Shown piece by piece: positions 1 through 7,375 of a stretch of 40,674 nt of DNA. This stretch comes from Bacteroidota bacterium (GTDB lineage Bacteria; Bacteroidota; Bacteroidia; M30B66): positions 1 through 40,674 of the forward strand of contig CANHIS010000023.1 in the NCBI GenBank assembly GCA_947460255.1, in the 5' to 3' direction. Made by a program: the position numbers and the translations under genes. Numbering within the stretch: the stretch's first letter is position 1; every line of letters begins with the position of its first letter. The notes under the pieces are model-generated. The model made no database searches, had not been told where the DNA came from, and saw only the letters and a list, made by a program, of their open reading frames with translations.

Positions 1-93
1 AAAGTTCATTTCTCAATGGGTGAAGACAATTACACCGGCATTACTCTATCAGGTCCTGCTGCAGAGGTATTTACAGGAACAATCGAAATCTGA
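1..93 (+). CDS. dapF: Diaminopimelate epimerase, C-terminal end only (partial)
   Basis: The first reading frame is open from base 1 and ends at TGA 91-93, giving about 30 residues that finish in the pattern L-S-G-P-A-x-x-V-F-x-G-x-I-x-I. That pattern matches the usual C-terminus of DapF, where a GPA-x-x-V-F-x-G-x-I strand closes the second half of the pseudo-dimeric fold. DapF converts LL- to meso-diaminopimelate for lysine and peptidoglycan synthesis. The catalytic cysteines lie outside the window, so the call rests on the tail alone. The stop codon overlaps the next start by one base (TGATG), which suggests translational coupling. Confidence 0.6.
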   Translation, partial: KVHFSMGEDNYTGITLSGPAAEVFTGTIEI

Positions 94-599
94 TGCGCCC
101 TTTGGTGCTGAAGAATTTACATCCAATTACATTGCCGCTTCAAGCAGGCAGATACCTTGTTATTGCTGGCCTTCACAAGATTCCTCCACATGTTGCTTTG
201 ATCGAATCGGGTAAGTATTTTGCGCTTACCGTGAAAGGTTCAGAATTCCATGAAGATGCAAATCGCTTGATAAGTAGTCTGCTAAACAAAGGCACTGCTG
301 TGTTGCTATTAAAGATTAAATCGGTCGAAACAACCAGCAATCCCAATCTCTTTTTTAGTGAGCTTAAGAATCTCTCCGAAAACGAATCTTGCCTCGATCC
401 CATCCTCGAATTCCTTAAAATTGAGATGAATATTCTCCCCGAAAAGCCATTTTTACATGGTCTCATCGAAGAGCTTCAACAATTAAATCTTATTGAAGGT
501 CTTTACATGAATAAGGTTTCCCTTTCGGGGGAACTTGAACTGCAGCGATACGATCGTCAAGCGATTAACCAAAGAATCCGCGAGTTACGCAAAGATTAA
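93..599 (+). CDS. Conserved-looking hypothetical protein coupled to dapF
   Basis: I do not recognise this 168-residue protein. Its ATG overlaps the dapF stop (TGATG), so both are probably made from one mRNA. There is no signal peptide and no strongly hydrophobic segment. The N-terminal 60 residues look beta-rich, with a central H-K-I-P-P-H-V-A-L motif followed by G-K-Y-F-A-L-T-V-K-G. The C-terminal half is charged and probably helical, ending in a basic R-Q-A-I-N-Q-R-I-R-E-L-R segment. It is likely cytoplasmic. Its TAA (597-599) directly abuts the stop of the convergent aldehyde dehydrogenase gene at 600, with no room for a terminator. Reality as a gene is supported by the tight coupling and full length; its role is unknown. 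Confidence 0.75.
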   Translation: MRPLVLKNLHPITLPLQAGRYLVIAGLHKIPPHVALIESGKYFALTVKGSEFHEDANRLISSLLNKGTAVLLLKIKSVETTSNPNLFFSELKNLSENESCLDPILEFLKIEMNILPEKPFLHGLIEELQQLNLIEGLYMNKVSLSGELELQRYDRQAINQRIRELRKD

Positions 600-1991
600 T
601 CAGCGCATAAAGCGTTTTACAATCCAAGTCCACTTACCAAAAGGCGCATACCGAAATGGGATGTCGGGCCAAAAACTATTGAACATCATCGCTTTTTGAT
701 GGCTGAAAGTGTCGAATCCGAACTTTCCATGATAATTTCCAAATCCACTGTGACCCACGCCGCCAAAGGGAAGCTTCGGATTGGCCAAATGAATCAATCC
801 TCCATTGATCACACCTCCACCAAAACTTAGGTCTTCTTCGATGTCTTGGATGTTTTTCTTCGATTTACTGTAAATGTAAAGCGACAGCGGATTCGGCATT
901 TTTCGTACGATATCTTTTGCCTCAGCCAATGAATTGAACGTGATGATTGGAAGAATGGGACCGAAGATCTCCTCTTTCATTACCAATGATTCCAAACTTG
1001 GATTTAACAATAGTGTTGGCTCGATCCACAATGATGCTTCATCGCTTCGACCACCAAATTCAACATGCTCGTTGGAGATCAATTGCTTCAACCGCTCGAA
1101 ATGGCGAAGCGATACAATCCTCGACAATGAATCACTTTGCTTCGATTCCTTCCCGAAAAACGCCTCAATCGCCAGTTTCAACTGTCGAATCAATTCATTC
1201 GATAGGCTTTCATGCACCAACAAATAATCTGGTGCAACACAGGTCTGTCCAGCATTCCAGAACTTCGACCACACAATCCGTTTGGCCGAAATCTCCACAT
1301 CAGCGGTTTCATCAACAATGCATGGACTTTTTCCTCCCAATTCCAAAGTAACTGGCGTAAGTTTCTCAGCTGCAAGTTTGTAGATGATTTTTCCTGTGCT
1401 TTCAGAACCAGTAAAAAATACATATTCAAAGCGATGTTTTTGAAGCATTTCTGGCAATACCACATGACCATCTCCTTCAACAACAGTGAAAAACTGAGGG
1501 TCGAAAAAATCAGCCACCAATTTTTTCATCAATGCAGAACAATTGGGCGTTAGCTCAGAAGGCTTTAAAACTACACAGTTTCCAGCAGCAATAGCGTTCA
1601 AGGCTGGGGCAAATGCCAACATAATAGGGTAGTTCCACGGACTAATCACCAACACCTGACCAAGAGGTTGAGGAATGATATAGCTACTTGCAGGAAAATG
1701 AACCAAAGGAGTTGAAACCCTTTTCTTTGCTACCCACCGATGGATATTACTTAATGCTTCATTGATTTCAATTTTCAGAAATCCGATTTCACTGCTGAAT
1801 GCTTCAAAAGGATGCTTTTTTAAGTCTTTTTGGAGTGCGTCAAGAATATCTTTTTCATGACGTTCCAATAGTTTGAGCAGCCTTCTTAGTTGTGTCTTTC
1901 GAAAATCTACTGATCTGGTTGCTCCCGACTCAAAAAAGGCGCGTTGAGCATGAACAACATCCCATGGGATTTCATTGTAGTGGCTCATCAT
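600..1991 (-). CDS. Aldehyde dehydrogenase, ALDH3-like class
   Basis: NAD(P)-dependent oxidation of aldehydes to carboxylic acids, probably of fatty or aromatic aldehydes as in the class 3 family. The 463-residue length fits ALDH3 rather than the roughly 500-residue tetrameric classes. Visible signatures are the cofactor-site F-T-G-S-E-S-T-G, the general base in L-E-L-G-G-K-S-P (Glu217), and the nucleophile in N-A-G-Q-T-C-V-A-P-D-Y (Cys251). It is the last gene of the minus-strand operon. I place the start at ATG 1991, which overlaps the upstream TGA in a TGATG arrangement; a GTG one codon earlier and another ATG one codon later are possible. The physiological substrate cannot be read from the sequence. 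Confidence 0.93.
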   Translation of the reverse strand: MMSHYNEIPWDVVHAQRAFFESGATRSVDFRKTQLRRLLKLLERHEKDILDALQKDLKKHPFEAFSSEIGFLKIEINEALSNIHRWVAKKRVSTPLVHFPASSYIIPQPLGQVLVISPWNYPIMLAFAPALNAIAAGNCVVLKPSELTPNCSALMKKLVADFFDPQFFTVVEGDGHVVLPEMLQKHRFEYVFFTGSESTGKIIYKLAAEKLTPVTLELGGKSPCIVDETADVEISAKRIVWSKFWNAGQTCVAPDYLLVHESLSNELIRQLKLAIEAFFGKESKQSDSLSRIVSLRHFERLKQLISNEHVEFGGRSDEASLWIEPTLLLNPSLESLVMKEEIFGPILPIITFNSLAEAKDIVRKMPNPLSLYIYSKSKKNIQDIEEDLSFGGGVINGGLIHLANPKLPFGGVGHSGFGNYHGKFGFDTFSHQKAMMFNSFWPDIPFRYAPFGKWTWIVKRFMR

Positions 1992-3550
1992 CACGAGTTT
2001 AAATATCGAAATGCAGCATCAGCACATTTCTGTCCATCCATCGCTGCAGACACTATCCCACCAGCGAATCCAGCGCCTTCTCCACAAGGAAATAGACCCT
2101 CAATTTCGGGGTGCATTAATGTTTCTGCGTCACGTGGAATCCTTACAGGCGTTGAGGTTCTAGATTCAACAGCATGCAAAACGGCTTCGTTGGTATAATA
2201 ACCTTTCATTTTATCGCCAAATGCTACAAATGCTTTGGCTAATCTACCAGCAACAGATTTCGGTAACACTTCATGCAGATTAACCGACTTGATGCCAGGT
2301 TGGTAAGAACTTTCAGGCAAGCTGGATGATATTTTTCGTTGCACAAAATCAGCCATGCGTTGTGCAGGTGCAGTTTGGGTTTTTCCACCAGCCAACCAAG
2401 CTGTTTGCTCTATCGAACGTTGGAAATCCATTCCCGCCAAAGCGCCTCTGTGCTCAAATGACTTCAGATCTTCAGGTTTGATTTCTACAACAATTCCCGA
2501 ATTGGCAAAAGGATTATTTCGTTTCGACGGCGACCAACCATTGGTCACAATTTCGCCCGGCGATGTCGCACAAGGTGCTACAATTCCTCCAGGGCACATG
2601 CAAAACGAATACACTCCACGACTATCCACCTGATTCACGAGCGAGTAGGAGGCAGGTGGAAGATAAAGTCCTCTGCTGTCGCAGTGATATTGAATCTGAT
2701 CAATCAATTGTTGAGGATGTTCTGCTCGAACACCGAGTGCATAAGGCTTAAACTCCAAGAGCACATTTTTCTGATGAAGCAACTCGTAAATGTCTCTAGC
2801 TGAATGTCCTGTAGCGAGAATTGCTGCTGAGCAAGTGATATTTATTCCACCAATCAATTTGATCCCCTTCAGTTTACCGTCTTGAAATTCAAAATCTTCT
2901 ACACGCGAATTAAAATGAACTTCACCTCCACATTGTAAGATTGTTTCCCGCATGCTAACGATGATTCCAGGAAGCTTATTAGTGCCAATGTGGGGATGTG
3001 TATCAACAAGAATTTCCTCAACAGCTCCATGGGCAAAGAAGGTGTTTAACACCCCAGCAATGTCGCCACGCTTGTTAGAACGTGTGTAAAGTTTCCCATC
3101 AGAATAGGTGCCTGCACCGCCTTCACCAAAACAGTAATTGCTGTCTGGATTCACAACATGTTCACGGTTGATAGCCGCCAAATCTCTTCTCCGTGCGCGA
3201 ACATCTTTTCCTCTTTCGAGGATGATGGGTTTTAAACCTTTTTCGATCAATTTCAAGGCAGCAAACAATCCTGCTGGCCCAGCGCCAATCACGATTACTT
3301 CAGGCTTTCCTTGAACATCTGGATATTGAGGATGTTCAGGTTTGCTTTCGGGTGGGATTTCATCAATCCAAACCGTTGCAGTGATATTCACTTTCACTTG
3401 TCGACCTCGAGCGTCGATGCTTCTTCGTCGAAGCAGAACATGTAATTTTTGCTCGTGACTTAGCGAAAGGTATTTGCTAAGATATCGGTGTAAATTCTCC
3501 GAATCAAATCCTGCATCAGGAGGAACTGCCAGTTGAAGTTCTCTCTGCAT
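1991..3550 (-). CDS. FAD-dependent dehydrogenase of the COG2509 family
   Basis: A 519-residue flavoprotein with a dinucleotide-binding Rossmann motif I-G-A-G-P-A-G at residues 88-94, preceded by an N-terminal domain of about 80 residues rich in basic residues (L-L-R-R-R-S-I-D-A-R). Later hallmarks include N-Y-C-F-G-E-G-G-A-G-T-Y-S-D-G-K-L and the C-terminal FAD strand G-L-F-P-C-G-E-G-A-G-F-A-G-G-I. Together these fit the widespread but functionally uncharacterised COG2509 dehydrogenases. The reaction and partner are unknown. It lies 6 bp after porT and overlaps the aldehyde dehydrogenase start by one base, so the two oxidoreductases are probably co-translated; whether they act in one pathway is only an inference. 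Confidence 0.9.
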   Translation of the reverse strand: MQRELQLAVPPDAGFDSENLHRYLSKYLSLSHEQKLHVLLRRRSIDARGRQVKVNITATVWIDEIPPESKPEHPQYPDVQGKPEVIVIGAGPAGLFAALKLIEKGLKPIILERGKDVRARRRDLAAINREHVVNPDSNYCFGEGGAGTYSDGKLYTRSNKRGDIAGVLNTFFAHGAVEEILVDTHPHIGTNKLPGIIVSMRETILQCGGEVHFNSRVEDFEFQDGKLKGIKLIGGINITCSAAILATGHSARDIYELLHQKNVLLEFKPYALGVRAEHPQQLIDQIQYHCDSRGLYLPPASYSLVNQVDSRGVYSFCMCPGGIVAPCATSPGEIVTNGWSPSKRNNPFANSGIVVEIKPEDLKSFEHRGALAGMDFQRSIEQTAWLAGGKTQTAPAQRMADFVQRKISSSLPESSYQPGIKSVNLHEVLPKSVAGRLAKAFVAFGDKMKGYYTNEAVLHAVESRTSTPVRIPRDAETLMHPEIEGLFPCGEGAGFAGGIVSAAMDGQKCADAAFRYLNS

Positions 3551-3556
3551 GAATTG

Positions 3557-4318
3557 TTATTCGAAAGTAAATGAAATATAAATAGCCCTCGAGGTAAGTC
3601 GATCCACACCAGCTGTGTATATATTTCCTTCGTCAATCATCAAGTCTCTCAATCCAAAAGCAAGCTTTATTTCAGGAGAAAACTTGAAGTATTGAGAATA
3701 GAAATCGAAGCCCATTCCTATTTCATAATTGTAGTCGTTTCGTTTTAGTTTCAAAAGTTTTTCCCCCATGGAGTCAACTTTGTCTTGAGAAGCGAGATCA
3801 ATAGTAGGTTTGAACCCGCCTAATACGTAAGCCCTGTAATTTCCATGTCGTTGTGATTTAAATTTTAATACAATAGGAAACTCTAAAAGTGTTGATTCTA
3901 CAGGCTTTGTTCTCTCGTATATTGAGTCAGCCGCAATGTTTTTGATTTGGTAAACCAACGACCGCTCACCAAATGATAGCGTTGGTAAAAAACGTAAATC
4001 AAGATTATCGCCCAAGTGAAGATTCGAAACAATACCAAGAGAAAAACCACTTGCTCGTTGAGGTGTGATCGACATTAAGCTGTCGAGCAAACGAATATCT
4101 TCAACAGGCTTTGCAGTAAAATTGAAAGTATTCACTCCTAAAATGAATCCAAAATGCACAATCTGCCTATCGTAATTAGGCAGGTTCAAAATCTGTCTTT
4201 TGTTCTGCGCCTCAAGCAATGAACTGGTCATCACGAGCAGAAACATTAGCACCGCAGAAATTTTTGGGATTCTATACACTTGCTTTGTAAATGACTGCTT
4301 CAACGTATTTTTGATCAA
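3557..4318 (-). CDS. porT: PorT family outer-membrane beta-barrel (type IX secretion)
   Basis: A predicted outer-membrane barrel of about 250 residues with an N-terminal hydrophobic export signal ending in S-S-L-L-E-A-Q. Just after it comes L-N-L-P-N-Y-D followed by H-F-G-F-I-L-G-V-N, the hallmark opening of PorT/SprT proteins. The rest is alternating beta strands ending in an aromatic residue near the C-terminus (F-T-F-E). PorT is needed for T9SS function in gliding or gingipain secretion systems. It sits 2 bp downstream of ubiE, the neighbour commonly seen for porT in Bacteroidota. The longest frame starts with TTG at 4318; a GTG at 4279 would give a more ordinary 25-residue signal peptide, so the exact start is uncertain. 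Confidence 0.82.
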   Translation of the reverse strand: MIKNTLKQSFTKQVYRIPKISAVLMFLLVMTSSLLEAQNKRQILNLPNYDRQIVHFGFILGVNTFNFTAKPVEDIRLLDSLMSITPQRASGFSLGIVSNLHLGDNLDLRFLPTLSFGERSLVYQIKNIAADSIYERTKPVESTLLEFPIVLKFKSQRHGNYRAYVLGGFKPTIDLASQDKVDSMGEKLLKLKRNDYNYEIGMGFDFYSQYFKFSPEIKLAFGLRDLMIDEGNIYTAGVDRLTSRAIYISFTFE

Positions 4319-4320
4319 TA

Positions 4321-5061
4321 TTATTTCACTCCGGTGTACAGACTTACGATACCGAAGGTTACTCGTTCAGCTTTTAATTCCTTGAATCCCGCTTTCTGTG
4401 CGACTTCCAGAAAACTATCACCTTCTGGAAATGCATTCACTGATTCATAAAGATATCGATAGGCTGAATCGTCTTTCGAAATGAGTTTTCCCCACCACGG
4501 ACAAAAATACCGGAAATAAAAATCATACAACTGCTTTACTGGAAATATCGTCGGTCGAGAAAATTCCAAAATCACCACTTTCCCTCCAGGCTTCATCACA
4601 CGATTCATCTCCGACAAGCCTTTGAGCAAGTTTTCGAAATTCCGAACGCCAAAAGCAACCGTTACCGCCTCAAAGGTATTTTCTTGGTAAGGAAGGTTTT
4701 CTGAATCGCCTTTTACAAGCTGAATCAGATGGCCCAAGCCTTTCTTTTTCACTTTTTCACGACCAATTTCAAGCATGCCTTCAGACAAATCAAGTCCGAT
4801 AATCTGCTCTGGTGAAATTTTTCGCATCGCTATAGCTACATCAGCTGTTCCAGTAGCGATATCTAAAATATTTTTCGGCTGCTTCCGACGTAATCGATTC
4901 ACCATCAATTTTCGCCAATAAATGTCGGTTCCTAACGACAAAAAACGATTCAGGAAATCGTAGCGCCCCGAAATCGAGTCGAACATCTTCTCGATTTGCT
5001 CTTTCTTTCCGGTTTCTTCCTGATAAGGTTTAACTTCCATGCGTTCTGAAACAGCGTTCAT
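4321..5061 (-). CDS. ubiE: Demethylmenaquinone methyltransferase
   Basis: An S-adenosylmethionine-dependent C-methyltransferase for the last step of menaquinone synthesis. The 246-residue protein has F-D-S-I-S-G-R-Y-D-F-L-N-R near the N-terminus and the SAM-binding loop L-D-I-A-T-G-T-A-D at 66-74. Further on come A-F-G-V-R-N-F and M-K-P-G-G-K-V-V-I-L-E-F-S-R-P, all typical of UbiE/MenG. It starts with ATG, 24 bp after the kinase gene, and is followed after 2 bp by porT. Menaquinone is the usual quinone of Bacteroidota, so a MenG role is more likely than a ubiquinone one. Confidence 0.95.
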   Translation of the reverse strand: MNAVSERMEVKPYQEETGKKEQIEKMFDSISGRYDFLNRFLSLGTDIYWRKLMVNRLRRKQPKNILDIATGTADVAIAMRKISPEQIIGLDLSEGMLEIGREKVKKKGLGHLIQLVKGDSENLPYQENTFEAVTVAFGVRNFENLLKGLSEMNRVMKPGGKVVILEFSRPTIFPVKQLYDFYFRYFCPWWGKLISKDDSAYRYLYESVNAFPEGDSFLEVAQKAGFKELKAERVTFGIVSLYTGVK

Positions 5062-5085
5062 GCGAATTTGTTGTGCTTTGCAAGA

Positions 5086-6075
5086 TTATGATAAGCGAAG
5101 AATTTCATCCAAAAGTTGCTGTTTATCTATCGGAACAACACCAACTTTCTCGCATGCCAATCCTCCTGCTAGATTCGAGAATGCCGCCAAAGCATCTTTA
5201 GGGATTCCCGCAGCCATGCACAATGTTGCCACACTAATCACTGTATCACCAGCTCCACTCACATCCGTAATATTTCGAACATGAGCTGCGATTTTATTGT
5301 CACTGATCGAATCTGAAACATACACACCTTCTTCCGAAAGGGTAATTAAGGAAACATGGTGTTTTAAAGTTGTTCGCAACAACCGGTCTGCTTCACGCAA
5401 CGATTCTCTGTCTTTCGGATTCACCTGAATTTTCAAGCCTTCCTTTATTTCTTTTAGATTCGGCTTGAACAGGTCAACTCCAATGTAATTTGTGAAATTT
5501 CTTTTTTTCGGATCCACTGCTACTGGAATCTTCTTCCCAATACACTGCTCGGTGATTTCAGCAATCAATTCCTCGGTCAACAAGCCTTTGTCGTAATCTT
5601 CGAAGATCACTGCATCGAATTTTTCTTGGTTGATCAATCTGATAAACTGCATCAACACCTGTTTACTATCCGAAGTATTGAGTTCCGCATCGTCTTCTTC
5701 ATCCACACGCAACAAATGATGCGCATTTCCCAAGATTCTTGTTTTAACCGTAGTGCTTCGATTTAGAGACACAATACCATCAGCTCGAAGCTGTTGCTCT
5801 TTCAACAAATCAAAAAAATCAATTGCCGATCGATCGCTTCCAACACAAGCCAAAAGCACAGGTTCTGCACCCATTGCTTTTAAATTCAGCGCCACATTTG
5901 CAGCGCCGCCCAAGCGTTTCTCCAACTTTTTCACACTCACCACAGGAACTGGCGCTTCAGGCGAAATGCGATCCACTTTGCCCCAAACGTAACTATCCAC
6001 CATTACGTCGCCAATTACAAGGATTTTCATCCCGTTGAAGCGCTCAAAAAGCTGGATAATTTCTTCCCGTTTCAT
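5086..6075 (-). CDS. rfaE1: D-glycero-beta-D-manno-heptose-7-phosphate kinase (PfkB family)
   Basis: A 329-residue PfkB sugar kinase matching the kinase half of HldE. It would make heptose 1,7-bisphosphate on the route to ADP-heptose for lipopolysaccharide. Key features are G-G-A-A-N-V-A-L-N-L near residues 56-65, D-P-K-K-R-N-F around 188-194, and the anion hole with catalytic base D-V-S-G-A-G-D-T at 271-278 (Asp277). The nucleotidyltransferase half of bifunctional HldE is absent, so a separate RfaE2/HldC elsewhere is expected. Its ATG overlaps the end of the upstream aminotransferase gene (ATGA), showing coupling within the operon. Confidence 0.9.
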   Translation of the reverse strand: MKREEIIQLFERFNGMKILVIGDVMVDSYVWGKVDRISPEAPVPVVSVKKLEKRLGGAANVALNLKAMGAEPVLLACVGSDRSAIDFFDLLKEQQLRADGIVSLNRSTTVKTRILGNAHHLLRVDEEDDAELNTSDSKQVLMQFIRLINQEKFDAVIFEDYDKGLLTEELIAEITEQCIGKKIPVAVDPKKRNFTNYIGVDLFKPNLKEIKEGLKIQVNPKDRESLREADRLLRTTLKHHVSLITLSEEGVYVSDSISDNKIAAHVRNITDVSGAGDTVISVATLCMAAGIPKDALAAFSNLAGGLACEKVGVVPIDKQQLLDEILRLS

Positions 6076-7268
6076 GCACCAATAGCTTCCAATCCGGCTT
6101 TAAGCCGCTTAGCAGATTCAATGATAAGATCTTCCGAGGTGGCATACGACAAACGAATCGAATTGCTGCATCCAAATGCTTCTCCACTTACAGTGGCCAA
6201 CAAATGCGTGTTAAGCAGATACATCGTAAGGTCTTGTGTATTTCCAATAAGATGACCATCAACGGTTTTTCCAAGAAAAGCACTCACGTCAGGGAAAAAG
6301 TAAAATGCCCCTTGCGGAAGATTTACTTTTAATCCTTTGATGTCTTGCAATAAGCTGTACATCAAGTCTCTACGTTTATGGAAGCCTTCAACCATCGTTT
6401 GCACAACTTCTGGATCAGCCATCAAAGCATCTATTGCTACACGCTGAGAAATTGAACATGTTCCAGAGGTAATCTGCCCTTGGAATTTATCGCAAGCATC
6501 AGCAATCCATTTAGGAGCACCAATGTAGCCCAAACGCCAACCCGTCATGGCGAAGCACTTCGAAAGACCATTTACTGTAATGGTTCGGTCGTAAACTTCT
6601 GGAAATGAAGCTATAGATGTATGTTTTTCGCCAAAGCGGATGTGTTCGTAAATCTCATCCGAAATGATCAACAATTCAGGATATTGAGCGAAAAAAGCCG
6701 CCAAATTTTTCAATTCATCATAACTGTAAACCGAACCTGTCGGATTACATGGCGAACTGAAAACGATCATTCGAGTTTTCTCTGTAATGTGTTCCTTCAG
6801 CATTTCAGGATTGATCTTAAAATCGTGATCTAACCCAGCGTAAACTACTTTCGGAATTCCACCAGCCAAGCGAATCATTTCAATGTAACTCACCCAATAT
6901 GGTGCAGGCAGAAGCACTTCATCACCCACATCAACCAAACTTAAAATCGCATTGGCGATCGATTGCTTAGCACCAGTAGATACTACAATCTGTTCTGGTT
7001 TATAGTCGATCCCATTGTCGCGCTTAAATTTTACCGCAGCAGCTTCACGCAATTCTGCAAAGCCTGCAACGGGCGTATAATGGGTGTAATTTTCTTTAAT
7101 GGCGCGGTATGCCGACTCCTTCAAGAAATCTGGAGTGTCATAATCCGGCTCACCGATACTTAAACTGATTACATCCTTACCTTGAGCCTTCAATTCCCTG
7201 CTGCGACGAGCCATAGCAAGGGTTTCCGACTCACTGAGGACCATCAGCCTTTTCGCAACACGGTTCAT
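6072..7268 (-). CDS. aspC: Aspartate aminotransferase, class I PLP-dependent
   Basis: A fold-type I aminotransferase of 398 residues closely matching the I-beta aspartate aminotransferases. The PLP lysine is Lys237 in N-G-L-S-K-C-F-A-M-T-G-W-R-L-G-Y. Other cofactor residues appear in S-P-C-N-P-T-G (Asn175) and S-D-E-I-Y-E-H (Asp204, Tyr207), and the substrate-carboxylate arginine is near R-L-S-Y-A-T-S. It interconverts aspartate and oxaloacetate with 2-oxoglutarate/glutamate, and many family members also accept aromatic amino or prephenate substrates. First gene of the six-gene minus-strand operon, with a candidate promoter box 25 bp upstream. The divergent neighbour operon contains DAHP synthase, so an aromatic role is possible but unproven. 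Confidence 0.93.
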   Translation of the reverse strand: MNRVAKRLMVLSESETLAMARRSRELKAQGKDVISLSIGEPDYDTPDFLKESAYRAIKENYTHYTPVAGFAELREAAAVKFKRDNGIDYKPEQIVVSTGAKQSIANAILSLVDVGDEVLLPAPYWVSYIEMIRLAGGIPKVVYAGLDHDFKINPEMLKEHITEKTRMIVFSSPCNPTGSVYSYDELKNLAAFFAQYPELLIISDEIYEHIRFGEKHTSIASFPEVYDRTITVNGLSKCFAMTGWRLGYIGAPKWIADACDKFQGQITSGTCSISQRVAIDALMADPEVVQTMVEGFHKRRDLMYSLLQDIKGLKVNLPQGAFYFFPDVSAFLGKTVDGHLIGNTQDLTMYLLNTHLLATVSGEAFGCSNSIRLSYATSEDLIIESAKRLKAGLEAIGA

Positions 7269-7292
7269 TCAGTTTAATTTGAATTTGGGTTG

Positions 7293-7300
7293 CAAACCTA
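7293..7300 (-). promoter_or_regulatory. Candidate -7 promoter box for the aspC operon
   Basis: The minus strand reads TAGGTTTG, an exact fit to the Bacteroidota -7 form TAnnTTTG, 24 bp upstream of the aminotransferase ATG. The partner -33 TTTG is weak. No Shine-Dalgarno sequence is evident before the ATG, as is usual in this phylum. Confidence 0.5.
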
Positions 7301-7320
7301 GCTGAATTTTTTCAATCAGC
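7301..7320. promoter_or_regulatory. Short inverted repeat between two divergent promoters
   Basis: GCTGA at 7301-7305 and TCAGC at 7316-7320 form an inverted repeat around a T-rich centre. It lies exactly between the opposing -7 boxes at 7293-7300 and 7331-7338, so a bound regulator could affect both operons. The arms are only 5 bp, so chance is a serious alternative. Confidence 0.2.
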
Positions 7321-7330
7321 CTAAATGGTC

Positions 7331-7338
7331 TAATTTTG
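7331..7338 (+). promoter_or_regulatory. Candidate -7 promoter box for the epimerase-like/DAHP synthase operon
   Basis: TAATTTTG fits TAnnTTTG exactly and lies 37 bp before the ATG at 7376. A T-rich stretch at 7307-7312 sits near the expected -33 position but is not a clean TTTG. Transcription would start near 7344 with a leader of about 30 nt. Confidence 0.5.
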
Positions 7339-7375
7339 CCGCCCAGCGCAACTCAGCGATGCCCAATTTTTCTTC

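Noticed and set aside
947-1351. 134-codon plus-strand frame opposite the aldehyde dehydrogenase gene
   Set aside because: It is antisense to a conserved catalytic region including the active-site cysteine codon area and has no protein character of its own.
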